NCBI GenBank assembly: GCA_031771865.1
Contig: JASISA010000001.1
Span: forward strand, 2,108,001 to 2,172,000
Source of the DNA: Nothophaeocryptopus gaeumannii
Taxonomy: Eukaryota; Ascomycota; Dothideomycetes; Mycosphaerellales; Mycosphaerellaceae
Direction: 5' to 3'
Length of the DNA stretch: 64,000 nucleotides
Shown: positions 20,624 to 31,506 of the stretch, piece after piece
How positions within the stretch are numbered: position 1 is the stretch's first letter
Layout: every line of letters starts with the position of its first letter
Notes under the pieces: model-generated
Seen by the model: the letters and a program-made list of their open reading frames with translations, nothing else
Told to the model about the DNA's origin: nothing
Database searches by the model: none
Made by a program: the position numbers and the translations under genes

Positions 20624-22431
20624 ATGGATGCTCATCCTCCTACGGCTCGAGGACACACTTACAATTCTGTTTCTGCAACTGGCAGTAGCCGTGTGCACAA
20701 TGGAGACAACATTACCAGTAAGAGGCTATTCAGTCTATCCTCGAGCTTCGAAGCTGATCCAATGCAGATGTATACGTATTCCATTCTTCAACGTTGCCTT
20801 CTCTTGATGGCATCGGCGTCCTTCCAGGCCTCCTGGGTTTCAAGGCACAAGCTAGTTTCATTCACTCTCGGCTCGATGTACTCTGCAAGAATGACACAGA
20901 GCTCCGCTCGCTATATCAGGACATCTATACGGACCTCGAAGACTGCAGAGACTCTGTGACCGACGTCTGTCGGTTCTTTGAGCGTTCGTCATTCTCCTCG
21001 GGACGAGCCTCAGGGATACTGGTGGCGCCCATGCTTACATTGTTGACCGATGGCATTCTTTGGCTTAACGACTTGAATGAAGCGCTGGATGCCATGGTGA
21101 ATGTATCAAGAACAAGTAATGAGATCGATCAGATCTCATATCTACCCGACCTAACCAGTTTGCACGAAAAGGGTCACTGGCACAGGCAAAGCTGGAAGCT
21201 ACAATCCGCGCTCTGTCAATTGTCAGTCTGGATTCTCACTGCTTCCAACATATGAGTTGACCATGTAACAGACCATCGAACCAAAGCGAGTTGTACAACG
21301 AGGAGCTACAAGCCATTGTCCAGGCACGCGTGGATCAAGATGCAGCTGTTCAGCGTCGATTTGAATCAATAGAGGCCCAGCTCCGCCAATTCCAGGAGCC
21401 TTTGCACGAGACACGTGAGGACTCCGAGCCAGAGACTCCGCCTCAGATAGCGACGCCGCCTCTTGATGACGATACGTACCTCCCACCCACATTCTTGCTT
21501 CGGCCCCGCGAGTTTGAAGAGGTACTCAACAATTCACGAGTCTACCGCAGGGGACAAGACAGAGCCGAGGACATGTCCTTCAGTTCTTCGAATGCGAGAG
21601 AGTCGATATGGTCGAGCATCTCTGCGTACACTTTTGCGGACATCTCAATCTTATCGGTCATTGGCTTGCCAGTGCAATTAGGCGAGTTGAAGGAGACAGC
21701 CTGGTTCACACGCCAAGAAATACCTCAACCCACAAGGCCATCGCACAAGCCCCGTCAAGGAAAGCTCAAAGTGCGGAAGATAGCCATCGTCGGGTCCAGA
21801 TCCACAGGTAGCTATTACCCGGTCTTGTGATATCTAACTCGTCCGCCGGCTTTACTAATACCGAAAGTAGATAAAAGTGCTCTTACTGTCCAGTTTGTCG
21901 ATGGACACTTCGTCGACTCATACTATCCGACAATCGAGAACACGTTCTCAAAGATCATCGAGTACCGCGGCCAACGCTTTGAAACTGAAATCGTTGACAC
22001 AGCCGGCCAAGACGAATACACCATCCTAAACAGCAAACACTTTATCGGAATCAACGGGTACATGATAGTATATTCCGTCTGCTCCAGGCAGAGTTTTGAG
22101 ATGGTCCGGATCATTCGAGACAAGATCCTGAATCATCTGGTGAGCTCGTTAACGCATCACATTTGCCGTCTATTAGCTAATCTCGACATAGGGCACCGAT
22201 GACGTACCAATCGTGATCGTGGGCAATCACTCAGAAAGGCCAGCGAGGCAAAGACGGGTCTCTCACGAGGATGGTGTGAGTCTTGCCGAGAGTTTGCGCT
22301 GCGCCTTCACGGAAGCAAGTGCAAGGTACAACGAGAATGTGAGCAAGGCGTTTGAGATGATGATTGCGGAGATCGAAAGCACCCAGGAGGGCGAGTTCAG
22401 CGGAAGTGATTCTAGATGTGTGATAATGTAA
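20624..22431 (+). CDS. Rheb-like small GTPase with long N-terminal extension and altered nucleotide-binding motifs
   Basis: Five exons join in frame to 530 residues: 20624-20717, 20768-21221, 21272-21807, 21871-22139 and 22192-22431. All introns are GT-AG, 50-63 nt. The N-terminus carries a GHTYNSVSATGSSRVHNGD motif and a helical region (about 50-180), then a charged linker and a segment ending SAYTFADISILSVIGLPVQ. This head resembles those of fungal STAND and GTPase proteins (inference). From about residue 350 the sequence matches Rheb closely: effector loop YYPTIENTFSK, DTAGQDEY, EASAR and C-terminal CAAX box CVIM for farnesylation. Two key motifs are unusual. The P-loop reads GSRSTDKS (residues 357-364), with Asp replacing Gly before Lys, and the NKxD motif reads NHSE (463-466). 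GTP handling may be impaired. It is not the ordinary TORC1 activator without further proof. Confidence 0.85.
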
Positions 22432-22989
22432 CAGAGAGCCCGCCTGAGATGTGATTGGCTGTTAGAGCGGGCGCTAGCGGCTGTTCTCTACAGGGAGCAT
22501 TGCACTCAGCAATGCAGCTCCCACATCGTGCGGGAATATACGAGAACGAGATAGGAGAAGGCATACGAGTAGAGAGTGACAAGAGTTGGTCTTCTATCTA
22601 TTCCTCCAAAGATCAAGAACCTCCGAGCTGTAGCTCGAAGCCCTTTCCTGATCCTCATCGCCTGATAACACACGAGAGTAGCGAGTGTCGCCTGCTACAA
22701 TCTCAATACATAAGAAAGCCATTCCTGTAACGAATGTCGTGTTTCCGTGTAGGTCTTAATGCATCATTCTTTGATGCAGCAGATCTTGAAGCCAAGATGT
22801 CCCTCATTCCCGAAACCAAGCCCAGCCTAACCAGCAGGTAGTCTCTGAAACTTCCATGCAACCCAAGACTCCTGCACGCTCCAAGGCTATGCCAATTCAA
22901 TGCAATTCGTAATTCCCACCAACGCCTCGCTATGATCTGCTGTGCCATCAAAAGAGCATAGCCTCCGAAAGCCTCCAAGACACCCAAGA
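22432..22989. other. Convergent 3' intergenic region
   Basis: The Rheb-like gene and the decapping-activator gene end toward each other. I see no gene or repeat. Confidence 0.45.
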
Positions 22990-24429
22990 TTAGCCCAAGA
23001 CATTAAGCTTCAACATGCGTCGTATATCATCTTCCATAGTCCTGATGTCTCGTGAGCCGCCCGTGCGTGGGCTGTTGTTGTTCGTAGTCGCCGTGCCAGG
23101 CAGACTGCTGTGATATGAATTCATTTGTTGATTCGCGGAACCGGTCGACATGCCACTGAAAGAAGCTGGATGACCGTTGAAAGGGAATTGAGGAAGTTCT
23201 GCTGGCCCGCCAGTACGAATTTGATCGTTCAGGTAGTTTCGTGCAAAGGTATTGGGGCTAGCTTGAGGATTCTGGACGTCTACAGCGGAGTCTGCGTTTG
23301 AAGAAGAATCGCTGGCCATCTCCTGACGAAGAGAAGAGGGTCGCGAAGATGTGTCTGATCTGGCGGCTTTGAATAAGGGGGACAAGTTGCGTTTGCCGTA
23401 GTGAAGAGAGTAATGATTCTGCTGTTGCTCTTGTGTCGGCTGCGGAGTACTCGGTCCAGAGGTGGATCGTTGAGAAGGTGAAGGGGTCCCAAAGAATCCA
23501 TCGGGTGTTCGAGAGCCCAATTGCGGTCGACTTTGATTCTGTGGTGTGGCAGAGTTCGAGTTGCTGGCAGTTTGGAAAAGGAGATCCTTCAAGTTCTTCG
23601 TCTGCACTTGTCGCTCATCGTCTGTACCATTCGACCGCAGTGGTATACCTGGTGAAGACACAGCTCGCTCACTCATAGGCGGACGGTCATTATTTGGGGG
23701 CACCATCTTTGGGCTTGGCATGTCGTGATCTCCGTCAAGCTCGCCGAGGAAGATGCTTCGACCAAATTGCTGGAAGGAATTCCTAGGCGCCGTAGTAGGT
23801 CTCTGCGGATGAGCTGCCGAGTGAGGAGACAGCGACTGGCTGCTGTTTCTCGCCTTCTCTGCTCGGTCGGCCTTGAAGAACAGATCCAACGGAGACTGTG
23901 GCTGCGCTGGCGGAGGTGCCGGCGAGACCACGTCTGCCTCTGGTGAAGACTGCGCCTCCTCCGATGTCTTCTCCGCCGCCATCCTTGCAGATAGAGAGGA
24001 CCGCGCTCCTGCATTAGGCACTGATCTGGAGAACTTCGGCATAGGCAGCGCCGATGCTGCTGGTGAAGCCTGAAATGTAGGGCCTGCATATGCTTGCTCT
24101 TTCGCAGGTGTCGCTGGTATGTGAGCGCCCGCTGCGTATGAGACCGGTCTCTGCTTCGCACCATTACCTCTGCCCATATTCGTGTCGTGATGTTGCTGTG
24201 GAGGTGCCGCACCAATCGTAACGCTTTGTCTCTGCTTGTGCTGATTTTGCTTTCCTCGCGGCGAGGCAGGGTTGATGATGGCTCCATCAGACATAGCGCC
24301 GTCTGTCTGTTGGTTTTGCTTGCGGTTTCGGTTGTTGTTGCGCTTCTGCGCGGCAGAAGGCGAGCGTTGGTCGTTGTTGTGACCGGCAGGCGCATTCGGC
24401 GCCGGTGAGTCGCTTGCGTAGTCGGCCAT
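22990..24429 (-). CDS. PNRC/EDC-type mRNA decapping activator, disordered
   Basis: A 479-residue, largely disordered protein of the fungal proline-rich nuclear receptor coactivator (PNRC) family, whose yeast relatives Edc1/Edc2 activate Dcp1-Dcp2 decapping. The frame is open upstream, but the first ATG is at 24429 (MADYASDSPAP). The defining motif is at about 110-135: YAGPTFQASPAASALPMPKF. Its YAGxTF part corresponds to the Dcp2-activating element and LPMPKF to the Dcp1 EVH1-binding proline motif. The rest is rich in Ser, Pro, Asn and Gln, with several SP/TP sites. The C-terminal helix EDDIRRMLKLNVLG is conserved in fungal homologues. It shares a divergent promoter with the PhyH gene. Confidence 0.8.
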   Translation of the reverse strand: MADYASDSPAPNAPAGHNNDQRSPSAAQKRNNNRNRKQNQQTDGAMSDGAIINPASPRGKQNQHKQRQSVTIGAAPPQQHHDTNMGRGNGAKQRPVSYAAGAHIPATPAKEQAYAGPTFQASPAASALPMPKFSRSVPNAGARSSLSARMAAEKTSEEAQSSPEADVVSPAPPPAQPQSPLDLFFKADRAEKARNSSQSLSPHSAAHPQRPTTAPRNSFQQFGRSIFLGELDGDHDMPSPKMVPPNNDRPPMSERAVSSPGIPLRSNGTDDERQVQTKNLKDLLFQTASNSNSATPQNQSRPQLGSRTPDGFFGTPSPSQRSTSGPSTPQPTQEQQQNHYSLHYGKRNLSPLFKAARSDTSSRPSSLRQEMASDSSSNADSAVDVQNPQASPNTFARNYLNDQIRTGGPAELPQFPFNGHPASFSGMSTGSANQQMNSYHSSLPGTATTNNNSPRTGGSRDIRTMEDDIRRMLKLNVLG

Positions 24430-24893
24430 AGTATTGGGCCTTTCTGAAGGTGTAATGAAAAGTCGAACAGGCGCAAGAGCAACAGTGCTCAGTGATGTGG
24501 TCGTCGTGCTAGTCAGTGGCCCGCCTAAGTGAATTGTTGCCAAGGTACTCTCGGTATTGTGGTGGTTGGTTGCTTGGTCTGTGTGTGATCGGCGGAAGTA
24601 GACATTTGCGGTGAGAGTGAGGGTTTCGGGGTAAAGTACTGAAGCAGTAATGAAGCCTTCAGGTGTCGCGTTGTATGACTATCGAAGAGGTGGTGTTGTG
24701 GTTGTTAAGGCGCAGTATTGACGAGTGACGTGGACTGGCTGGGCTGCGTGGTGTTCTCGGTGGAGGCTGATGAGGTTGCGCCTTCCGGAGTTTTGCCGTG
24801 CCTTTGTTCACAGCCGTAGCCGCTCGCGTGGTTTAGTCTATCTTCCGATCCAACACCTGTTGCGAAGACAAAGACCGAAACCCGTCACCAGGA
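24430..24893. promoter_or_regulatory. Divergent promoter, decapping activator and PhyH dioxygenase
   Basis: 464 bp between the two start codons. GT/TG-rich blocks near 24550-24720 are likely leader or promoter sequence; no defined site is seen. Confidence 0.4.
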
Positions 24894-25781
24894 ATGGCGT
24901 CAATGATACCCGCCGACGAGTTACGAGCTTCACTCGACCGCGATGGCTTTGTGCTAATTCCTCAGGCATTCTCCCCCGAAGAGGTGGAACTATTTCGCCA
25001 GGCGTGCGCTGCAACAATACCCAAAGCACGTTCCGGCGAGTGGCCACACGTTCGCACGCTTCCGAAGCAGTTTCCTCCCTGGAATGCGCATGAGGCGCCC
25101 GAAACGGGAATTTGGGGCGTACAGCACTTATTGCATCCAGATATGCCGGAGCGAGAGACGTTCGCAAAGTCCTACTTTGGCGAGAAGATGATCAGTCCGG
25201 TCACCGCGTTACTAGCCTGTTCCAAGGACGATCTCGTCATGGAGTTGTACAATATGCTTGTCCGCCCGGACCGCGACTTCGCATTGAGGTGGCATAGGGA
25301 CGACATAGGGCCGGATGTGTCTGCTAAGGAGGAACTGGAGCGTCTTCGAGAGCCTATGGTTCATGCCCAGTGGAACCTTGCCCTCTATGAAGACAGCTCT
25401 CTCGTTGTGGTGCCAGGTTCACACAAACGTGCTAGGACTGATATGGAGCGTGGTGCAGACCCATACGAAGATGACATGCCTGGCCAGAAGGCTGTCAAGA
25501 TGTATCCAGGAGACATCGTCTTCTACAACAACAATATACTGCATCGTGGCGTATACGACAGTACCGCAGAGAGAATGACGTTGCATGGGACTATGGGCTT
25601 GACAGGCACAGATCCGGCCCGAGCAAGAAACATCTTACAACATGGCATCGGCAAATGGGCCGAAAGGTGTGACTTCAGTGGATTGCCGGGCGATATGGCT
25701 CAACTGGCCGAAGGTATGCAGCAGCGTCTCATTTCTATGGGCTCTGGAGACGAAGTTGGATTCTCCCAGCGAGACTCATGA
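24894..25781 (+). CDS. Phytanoyl-CoA dioxygenase (PhyH) family Fe(II)/2-oxoglutarate oxygenase
   Basis: A single-exon, 295-residue protein of the PhyH family of iron/2-oxoglutarate oxygenases. The start region LDRDGFVLIPQAFSPEEVELFRQ is typical of the fold. The iron ligands are His134 and Asp136 in WHRDD and the distal His217 in NNNILHRGVYD. A downstream basic stretch (AERMTLHG) fits the 2-oxoglutarate carboxylate contact. The substrate is unknown; fungal members act on fatty acyl chains, hydroxylated metabolites or natural products. No biosynthetic cluster surrounds it. It ends 58 bp before the convergent SDR gene. Confidence 0.9.
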   Translation: MASMIPADELRASLDRDGFVLIPQAFSPEEVELFRQACAATIPKARSGEWPHVRTLPKQFPPWNAHEAPETGIWGVQHLLHPDMPERETFAKSYFGEKMISPVTALLACSKDDLVMELYNMLVRPDRDFALRWHRDDIGPDVSAKEELERLREPMVHAQWNLALYEDSSLVVVPGSHKRARTDMERGADPYEDDMPGQKAVKMYPGDIVFYNNNILHRGVYDSTAERMTLHGTMGLTGTDPARARNILQHGIGKWAERCDFSGLPGDMAQLAEGMQQRLISMGSGDEVGFSQRDS

Positions 25782-25839
25782 GCAAAAGGTCAATATGGAA
25801 TCTTGGTATATGTTCATTTTGGAACTCGTCATTACCCCA

Positions 25840-26868
25840 TCATTTCTCTAACGCTTCTACACACCCGGGGACTTTGTCGTCCAGCAGCGCAAACAACTCT
25901 GCAACCCACTTAGAAGCAAGTCTCCGTGCCTGTGCGCTTGTTGAATTGATCCCCTCCCAGCCGATCTTCTCATTCATCAGGAACTTGCCATGCGCTTCGC
26001 GGGGCAACTTTGGATTCACAGCATGAACCAAAGTTCTCGCGCCAACTTCTCTGGTTCTCTGAAGCATGCTCGGCAATATCTTCTGATCTGCCTTCACTGC
26101 TGGATGGACTTCATCTCTGAATATCTCGCTTTCGCAGGCGCCCGGCGTCTGATCAGTTACGATGACTTTGGACTCAGAACTGAAGGGACTACGCCGAGCA
26201 ATTTCCTTAATTATCCAGAAGATGAGAATCTTGCTGATACGATATCGCTGGTTCATCTGAGCTTGTTTTGGATCGTTCAATTTGGCGAGGATGCTGCCAT
26301 TTTCATCGGTTTCCAGTTCGGATAAGTCGGCGACGTACATCAAAGCCGAACCGACAATCGTCATCCGTCCTGTGAGTCCGGTGCGAGCAGCGCTCTTTCG
26401 CAAAATAGGCAAGATTAGGGTGGCCAGTAGGGATGCGCCGACCACGTTCACGGCAACGGTGCTCTCCGTTCCATTGATCGGTGCATAATTGAAGGTTAAG
26501 ACACCAGCGTTGAGCACTGCTGCATCCAGTCGATTGAGACGTCCAGCTCGCTCGGCGAATGCCTTTATTGAGCCCGTATCGCTCATGTTCAGCTCCCAGA
26601 CTTCGAGGATAGATCTTGATACTCCGGTCGACGCGGCGATATTATCTGCAGCAGCCTCGCCTTTGGATATTGTACGCACGGCGAGAATGACCTTTGCGGC
26701 CCCAAGGCGAGTGATGTGTCGCGCGGCCTCTTGGCCAAGCCCGGTATTGGAGCCTGTCACGATGACAATCTGTCCAGTGAAGTCGTATGTTGGCCATGCT
26801 GGTTTGCTGAGTCCCTGGGAATAGAGGAAATGCAGGAACCAGCCTCCGATCTTGATGATTTGGCTCAT
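25840..26868 (-). CDS. Short-chain dehydrogenase/reductase, retinol-dehydrogenase-like
   Basis: A 342-residue classical SDR oxidoreductase of the WWOX/RDH-like fungal group. The N-terminus begins with a moderately hydrophobic segment (IIKIGGWFLHFLYSQG) that could be membrane-peripheral. The cofactor motif TGSNTGLG (about 39-46) and the strand motif NAGV are intact. The catalytic YxxxK is present as YRISK, with a serine upstream in IVGSALMYVADL. No intron is needed. The substrate is unknown. It is convergent with the PhyH gene, and the short 58-bp spacing suggests overlapping 3' UTRs. Confidence 0.9.
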   Translation of the reverse strand: MSQIIKIGGWFLHFLYSQGLSKPAWPTYDFTGQIVIVTGSNTGLGQEAARHITRLGAAKVILAVRTISKGEAAADNIAASTGVSRSILEVWELNMSDTGSIKAFAERAGRLNRLDAAVLNAGVLTFNYAPINGTESTVAVNVVGASLLATLILPILRKSAARTGLTGRMTIVGSALMYVADLSELETDENGSILAKLNDPKQAQMNQRYRISKILIFWIIKEIARRSPFSSESKVIVTDQTPGACESEIFRDEVHPAVKADQKILPSMLQRTREVGARTLVHAVNPKLPREAHGKFLMNEKIGWEGINSTSAQARRLASKWVAELFALLDDKVPGCVEALEK

Positions 26869-27656
26869 GGTTGCTACTGAAGGGTATGTACGAGCGTCGA
26901 GTTAATCAATCGAGCGCTGCGAACATCGCGGATGAAGAGCTTTCGCTGCTCTTATACATACCTTCCGACGTAGGAGGATACATACTGTAGGAAGGGCTGG
27001 AATACTGTCTGTGGCTCCGTAATTTGCCCAAATTCGTGCAGTGTGCATGCCGCAACAGTGCTCGCCAAGCGTACGACTTTGGCCAAGAACAGCAAGAATA
27101 AATCCTTCGAACACGATTTCTACACAATACGTGAAGCGAGCAGTGGTGTTTGTCTGGAAGGAATGGTGAAGTCGGAAGGATCGAAACCACGAGCCGGGGG
27201 AACATCTCTCCGAGACTTTCCGTTCCTCCATCGGAACGTCCTTGCACCGCCGGGACCATCTTTGTTCTATCTCTGGCCGTCTCTCGACAACAATCTGGCC
27301 TTCATACTTTGACCAAGCTTTACTATTGTACAGAGGCCGAACATGCGGCGAGAACAGGATTCGAGCGAGCAAGCGCGGCGAATAAACGCGCTGTGTAATA
27401 TGAGACTGGATGTGGCGTAGTACGGCATTGACAGCAAAGAGCCAGTAGACAAGAGGATTGAGGTAAGGTGGTGGCAGGTATATATGCCTGCGTCGAGTAA
27501 GTACTATTTATGTTGAGAGAGCTATCTTCTACAATTGTACTGCTCGAAAAGGCAGATTCCACTTGACCAAATCTCTCAGAAATAGCTCAAACGACCGAAG
27601 CACTCACTCGAGCATCACCCATATCACCCACTACGAAGCACGAAGACACCTCGACC
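26869..27656. promoter_or_regulatory. Divergent promoter region, SDR and NmrA-like genes
   Basis: 788 bp between the SDR start and the NmrA-like start. It contains only short frames without domains. A CA/CT-rich leader precedes the NmrA-like ATG. Confidence 0.4.
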
Positions 27657-28574
27657 ATGGCCACCACCCTCCCACCCCTCCGCAAACTCGTCGTCACCGG
27701 CGCAACAGGAAAACAAGGCGGCGCCCTAATCACCGCCCTCCTAGCCAAACAAACCCACCCCTTCGAAATCTACGCCGTCACCCGCAACGCCTCTTCTCCC
27801 TCCTCCCAACGCCTCGCATCCAAACCAAACGTCCACGTAATCCAGGGAAATTTCAGCGATCCCAAAGCCATCTTCTCGCAGGTTAAGGAACCATGGGGTC
27901 TCTTCAGCGTCACCATGCCACTCAACGCGAAGAAGGAAGAAAAAGACGGAATAGCGATGACAGCCGCCGCCCTAGAAGCAGGCGTACAACATATTGTCTT
28001 CACAGCTACAGATCGCGGCGGCCAAATAAATTCAGAAAACGAAGCTACACCGATCCCTCATTTCGCTTCGAAGTACAAGATCGAAAAGGACATTGTCAAG
28101 AAAGCCGGAAAGGCGGGTGCGACGTGGACGTTTCTCAGACCTGTAGCGTTTCTGGATAACATGCCCAACTCTTTCCTCGGCCGGGCTTTCGTATCAATGT
28201 GGGCATTGAATGGGGAGCAGTCGAAGTTAGAGCTCATCTCCACTTCTGATATCGGCAAGATCGCCGCTGAGGCATTCCTCAACTTCAATGCACCCGAATA
28301 CAAGAACCAAGGCATATCCATCGCTGGAGCTGAGCTTACACTGGCGGAGGCGAGGAAAGCGTTCAAGGAGGTGACGGGGCAGGAAATGCCCGAGACGTAT
28401 AGCTTTTTGGCGAGGATTTTGAAGTTAGTATTAAGGGAGCAACTGGGGATTATGTTTGATTGGTTCAAGACGACGGGGTTTGGAACGGATGTGAAGTTGA
28501 TGAGGGAAAGGTATCCGTTCTTAAAGGATTTCAGAACGTGGTTGGAGACAGAGAGTGCGTGGAAGAAGGCTTAG
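27657..28574 (+). CDS. NmrA-like NAD(P)-binding family protein
   Basis: A single-exon, 305-residue member of the NmrA-like/HSCARG family of atypical SDR proteins. Members bind NADP(H) and serve as redox sensors, nitrogen-regulation partners or enzymes. The N-terminal motif VVTGATGKQGG (about 12-22) is the nucleotide-binding signature, and ITALLAKQTHPFEIYAVTRN shows the following beta-alpha-beta unit. The catalytic tyrosine motif of classical SDRs is absent, as usual for this group. The stretch HIVFTATDRGG and the C-terminal helices fit the fold. It is divergent from the SDR gene. The first ~250 nt is richer in C at third positions than the rest, a mild local bias. Confidence 0.9.
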   Translation: MATTLPPLRKLVVTGATGKQGGALITALLAKQTHPFEIYAVTRNASSPSSQRLASKPNVHVIQGNFSDPKAIFSQVKEPWGLFSVTMPLNAKKEEKDGIAMTAAALEAGVQHIVFTATDRGGQINSENEATPIPHFASKYKIEKDIVKKAGKAGATWTFLRPVAFLDNMPNSFLGRAFVSMWALNGEQSKLELISTSDIGKIAAEAFLNFNAPEYKNQGISIAGAELTLAEARKAFKEVTGQEMPETYSFLARILKLVLREQLGIMFDWFKTTGFGTDVKLMRERYPFLKDFRTWLETESAWKKA

Positions 28575-31506
28575 CTTTTCGAGCGTTGGAGAAGGGGGAA
28601 TTGATGGGTTCGTGTTGCGCATCTCTGGGGTAATGGTACCGGAGCAGAAAGGATGTTCTCATGCTCGGCATTTTTGGTGTAGTGTTTCCAGAAATTAGTA
28701 GTAAGTGTAATGCTTCAGGGCTCAGACATGGTCGAGGAAAGGCATCGAAGCCTTGGTCGCGGCGCGTCGTATAGCCTGCATATCAGCGCGGATAAATTGA
28801 AACAACTGTAAAAGTAAGCATACTCTACTTGCTATTCAGATGCACTCTCGAGATGCTTCGTATTCCCCATTCTTATAGTTCCGCATTGCTCCGCAAGAGA
28901 TAACGAGCGACATGGGCTCAGTATTCGTTCTGAAGATGTCGACATCCGTCATCCCATCGGACCCATCCAGCGGAGTTGGCTTCCGCCTTGACCCCTCTTG
29001 CAAAACGCCATGTGACTATGGCTAAAAGTGGAGCATAACCTGGAGCTCTGACTCGGCCGCACCTCAACTACGGTACACGGTAGGCGAAGCTGGTGTTCAT
29101 GCTGTCACGATGGCGTCGATGAGATCCAGTGCTGTGGTTGCTTCGAGGTACCGATGCCATTTCTGTGGTTTCAAAGGATGGGGAAGTCAGAGCAGCGTTG
29201 CGATGTAGTGCTGTGGTTAGGGGATCCTTCGTTTGTTCACAGCCGCCATTAGATGATGAGATCGATGGTCAAAGGAAGTACTGGAATACATGTGAGAAGT
29301 TGGTGCGTGTGCTGCTGGGTGTCGCACAGTTCGGCCGCAAGGACATCCTGTGCATTCGGCACTGGATGACATCCCCAAAACTCCACAAAATGCGGGCAAA
29401 GGGCATGGGAAATGGCTCTCTAATAACGGTTCCAATATTAGAGGCGTGGACAACACCTCTTCCGCGCTATGCGAGTGCAATGGGGCGACTGGTACCGCTG
29501 TCGTTGTGTAAGAACGGCTTATGTTCGTGGGTTTCGAAGTCTCTGTATGCCTGTTCTCTGTTTGGCCATGACTACATCGGCTTTCCACGATCGACTGGGC
29601 GTGAGATCGCCTCGACCGGATCTGGATGGACTAGCAGTCTCGCTAGACGTCCCATACTCTCACGCTTGTGGCTAGCATGTGAAGGATTGGGCAGGCGGTG
29701 GGAAATGTTTCAAAATCGGGTAGGGACTCGAAATTTCGGTGAGAAGGTGTTCGCGACGATGCGGTTGAGCGCACAAGCGGCCACGTCGTGGAGGCTCGAA
29801 GCCGGCTATGTGCACAACACCCGGCATATAATAAGCTGGGCCAAGGTGGCACTGGGAAAGCCACACTGGGCTAGGCCGCGTGAGGGCGTGGACTCTGGGA
29901 TCCGGCCGTACTAGCTGGGCGTGCAACCATGCTTGAACCACGCCAGCAGCCGCTTATAGTGTGCAGCAAGCTCTTGGAGCTCTTGGATTCGGAGAGGTAC
30001 TCTGTATCAGGTACTTTTCTCATCGCGGTATTTCTGATTGGACAGCGGGGTAAGTGACGATGTCAGAGCCGTCAAGCAGCACTATGCAGTACCTGAGCGA
30101 GCTGCAGGCGGCCAGATTGGGCTGGAGAGAGTAGTCATCGTTGGGTAGAGCTCGCGTCCTTCTGCACTGCTGGATCATGCAGTCAAGCGGGCAGCGGTGC
30201 TGGGGAAGACCTTTTTGCTCGTTGCAGGGACGAGTGGGCCTCGTGAGGCTGCGGAACGGAGGTGTGGAGAAGTCCGAAATATGCCACTTCATTCACTCGC
30301 ACCTGCCATCTCTCGAGCGTTCATGGACAGTGAGATGATGGGCTTGATGCTGACTGAGCGTTTCGGAGGCTGTGTCCTGAGCAAAGCCACATCTGGCTAC
30401 AAGGTGCTGCAGTCCTGCGGGCTGCGTGGTCTGCAAGTGAGCAAGTGAGGTCAAATGACCGGCGGGTCTAGCGCTCCATCATTCGTTCGTGCGGGTAGAC
30501 CCCTCCGCCGCTTTTCCTGCTGTTGGGTTGTCATGAGATGTGAAGGATGACGAGGCCACGATCGACAGCCAAATGCGAAATGTGAGCTGTAGTGAGCTTC
30601 ACTTCCGTGAAATGCTGTCCGTCGTGCTGCTGCCGAAGATAGAGACATTGGGCAGATGAGCAGGAGATGAAGATGGCCGTTACCGCCAAGAGATTTGTGA
30701 CGAAGCCCCAGTAAAATGATGTCGACACAGTGGGCCTCATTTGAGGGCATGTGACTGAGTTAGGAGGTATTTGCCTGCACAATGCCAACGGCCTGAGCGT
30801 TCGCTGGGTGCTGCACTTCAGTTGTCATCGTAGCGTGGTATTATGTCCGCCGACTCTGCCGGCATTATTATTACTGCTGCTCCAATACCAGCCAGACGTC
30901 GCTCTCGACCACCAACACCTGAGGACCTGGCGCGCGCGTGTGTTAAGTCGTGTACCAAGTTAGAAAAGCTTCGGCAGCGCTCGTGACTGCTCAGGAGCTG
31001 GGTCGTGCTTGCCCTTTGAAAGAGCCCCTCCTTCTTTTCAACGGCTTCACACCTACCTAACTACCCTTTTCGAGATCTTGCAATCTGCACCCGTTCACCA
31101 GCCTCCTCACGCGATATCAACCCCCTCTGGACCAACACACCTCAACTCTTCCTCTCGGTGCGGCTGCTCTCATCATCAACGACCACAACAACTCCACCCC
31201 AGACTCAGCGCCCCGACTTGTGGCCTGTGCCTCAGCCTCGCTCGCGACCCGTGACCTTCGACATCACCTGCCTTACACGCTTTGCTGAGCTCCACTCCGC
31301 CTGCAGCGCCGCCTTTACCTCGACGCCGGCGACCACCTCACTTGCTGTGTGCCTGCTTGCATATTAAAACCACCGACCGCCCACCACGGCCCTCACTCCC
31401 GCGACGCCGCAGCCTCCGCATCGTCACCAGCTCCTCAACCGAAGCCCGCCCTATTCGCGATAGCAATTCGCATCTGCGCGCGTGATCATCACTGCACCAC
31501 CGTGTC
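28575..31506. other. Long gene-poor interval ending in the GSK-3 leader
   Basis: 2.9 kb with no supportable gene. A 261-codon plus-strand frame (29129-29914) is open but has no recognisable pattern and is mirrored by open minus frames. From about 31010 to 31500 the plus strand becomes markedly C/T-rich with scattered A, typical of a long fungal 5' leader, and runs into the GSK-3 start codon. Confidence 0.45.

Noticed and set aside
24894..28574. PhyH, SDR and NmrA-like genes as a secondary-metabolite cluster
   Set aside because: No backbone synthase, P450 or dedicated transporter lies nearby, and the three families are common as isolated genes.
29129..29914. 261-codon plus-strand frame
   Set aside because: There is no recognisable domain or compositional coding signal. 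The opposite strand is equally open, and GC-rich DNA gives such frames by chance.
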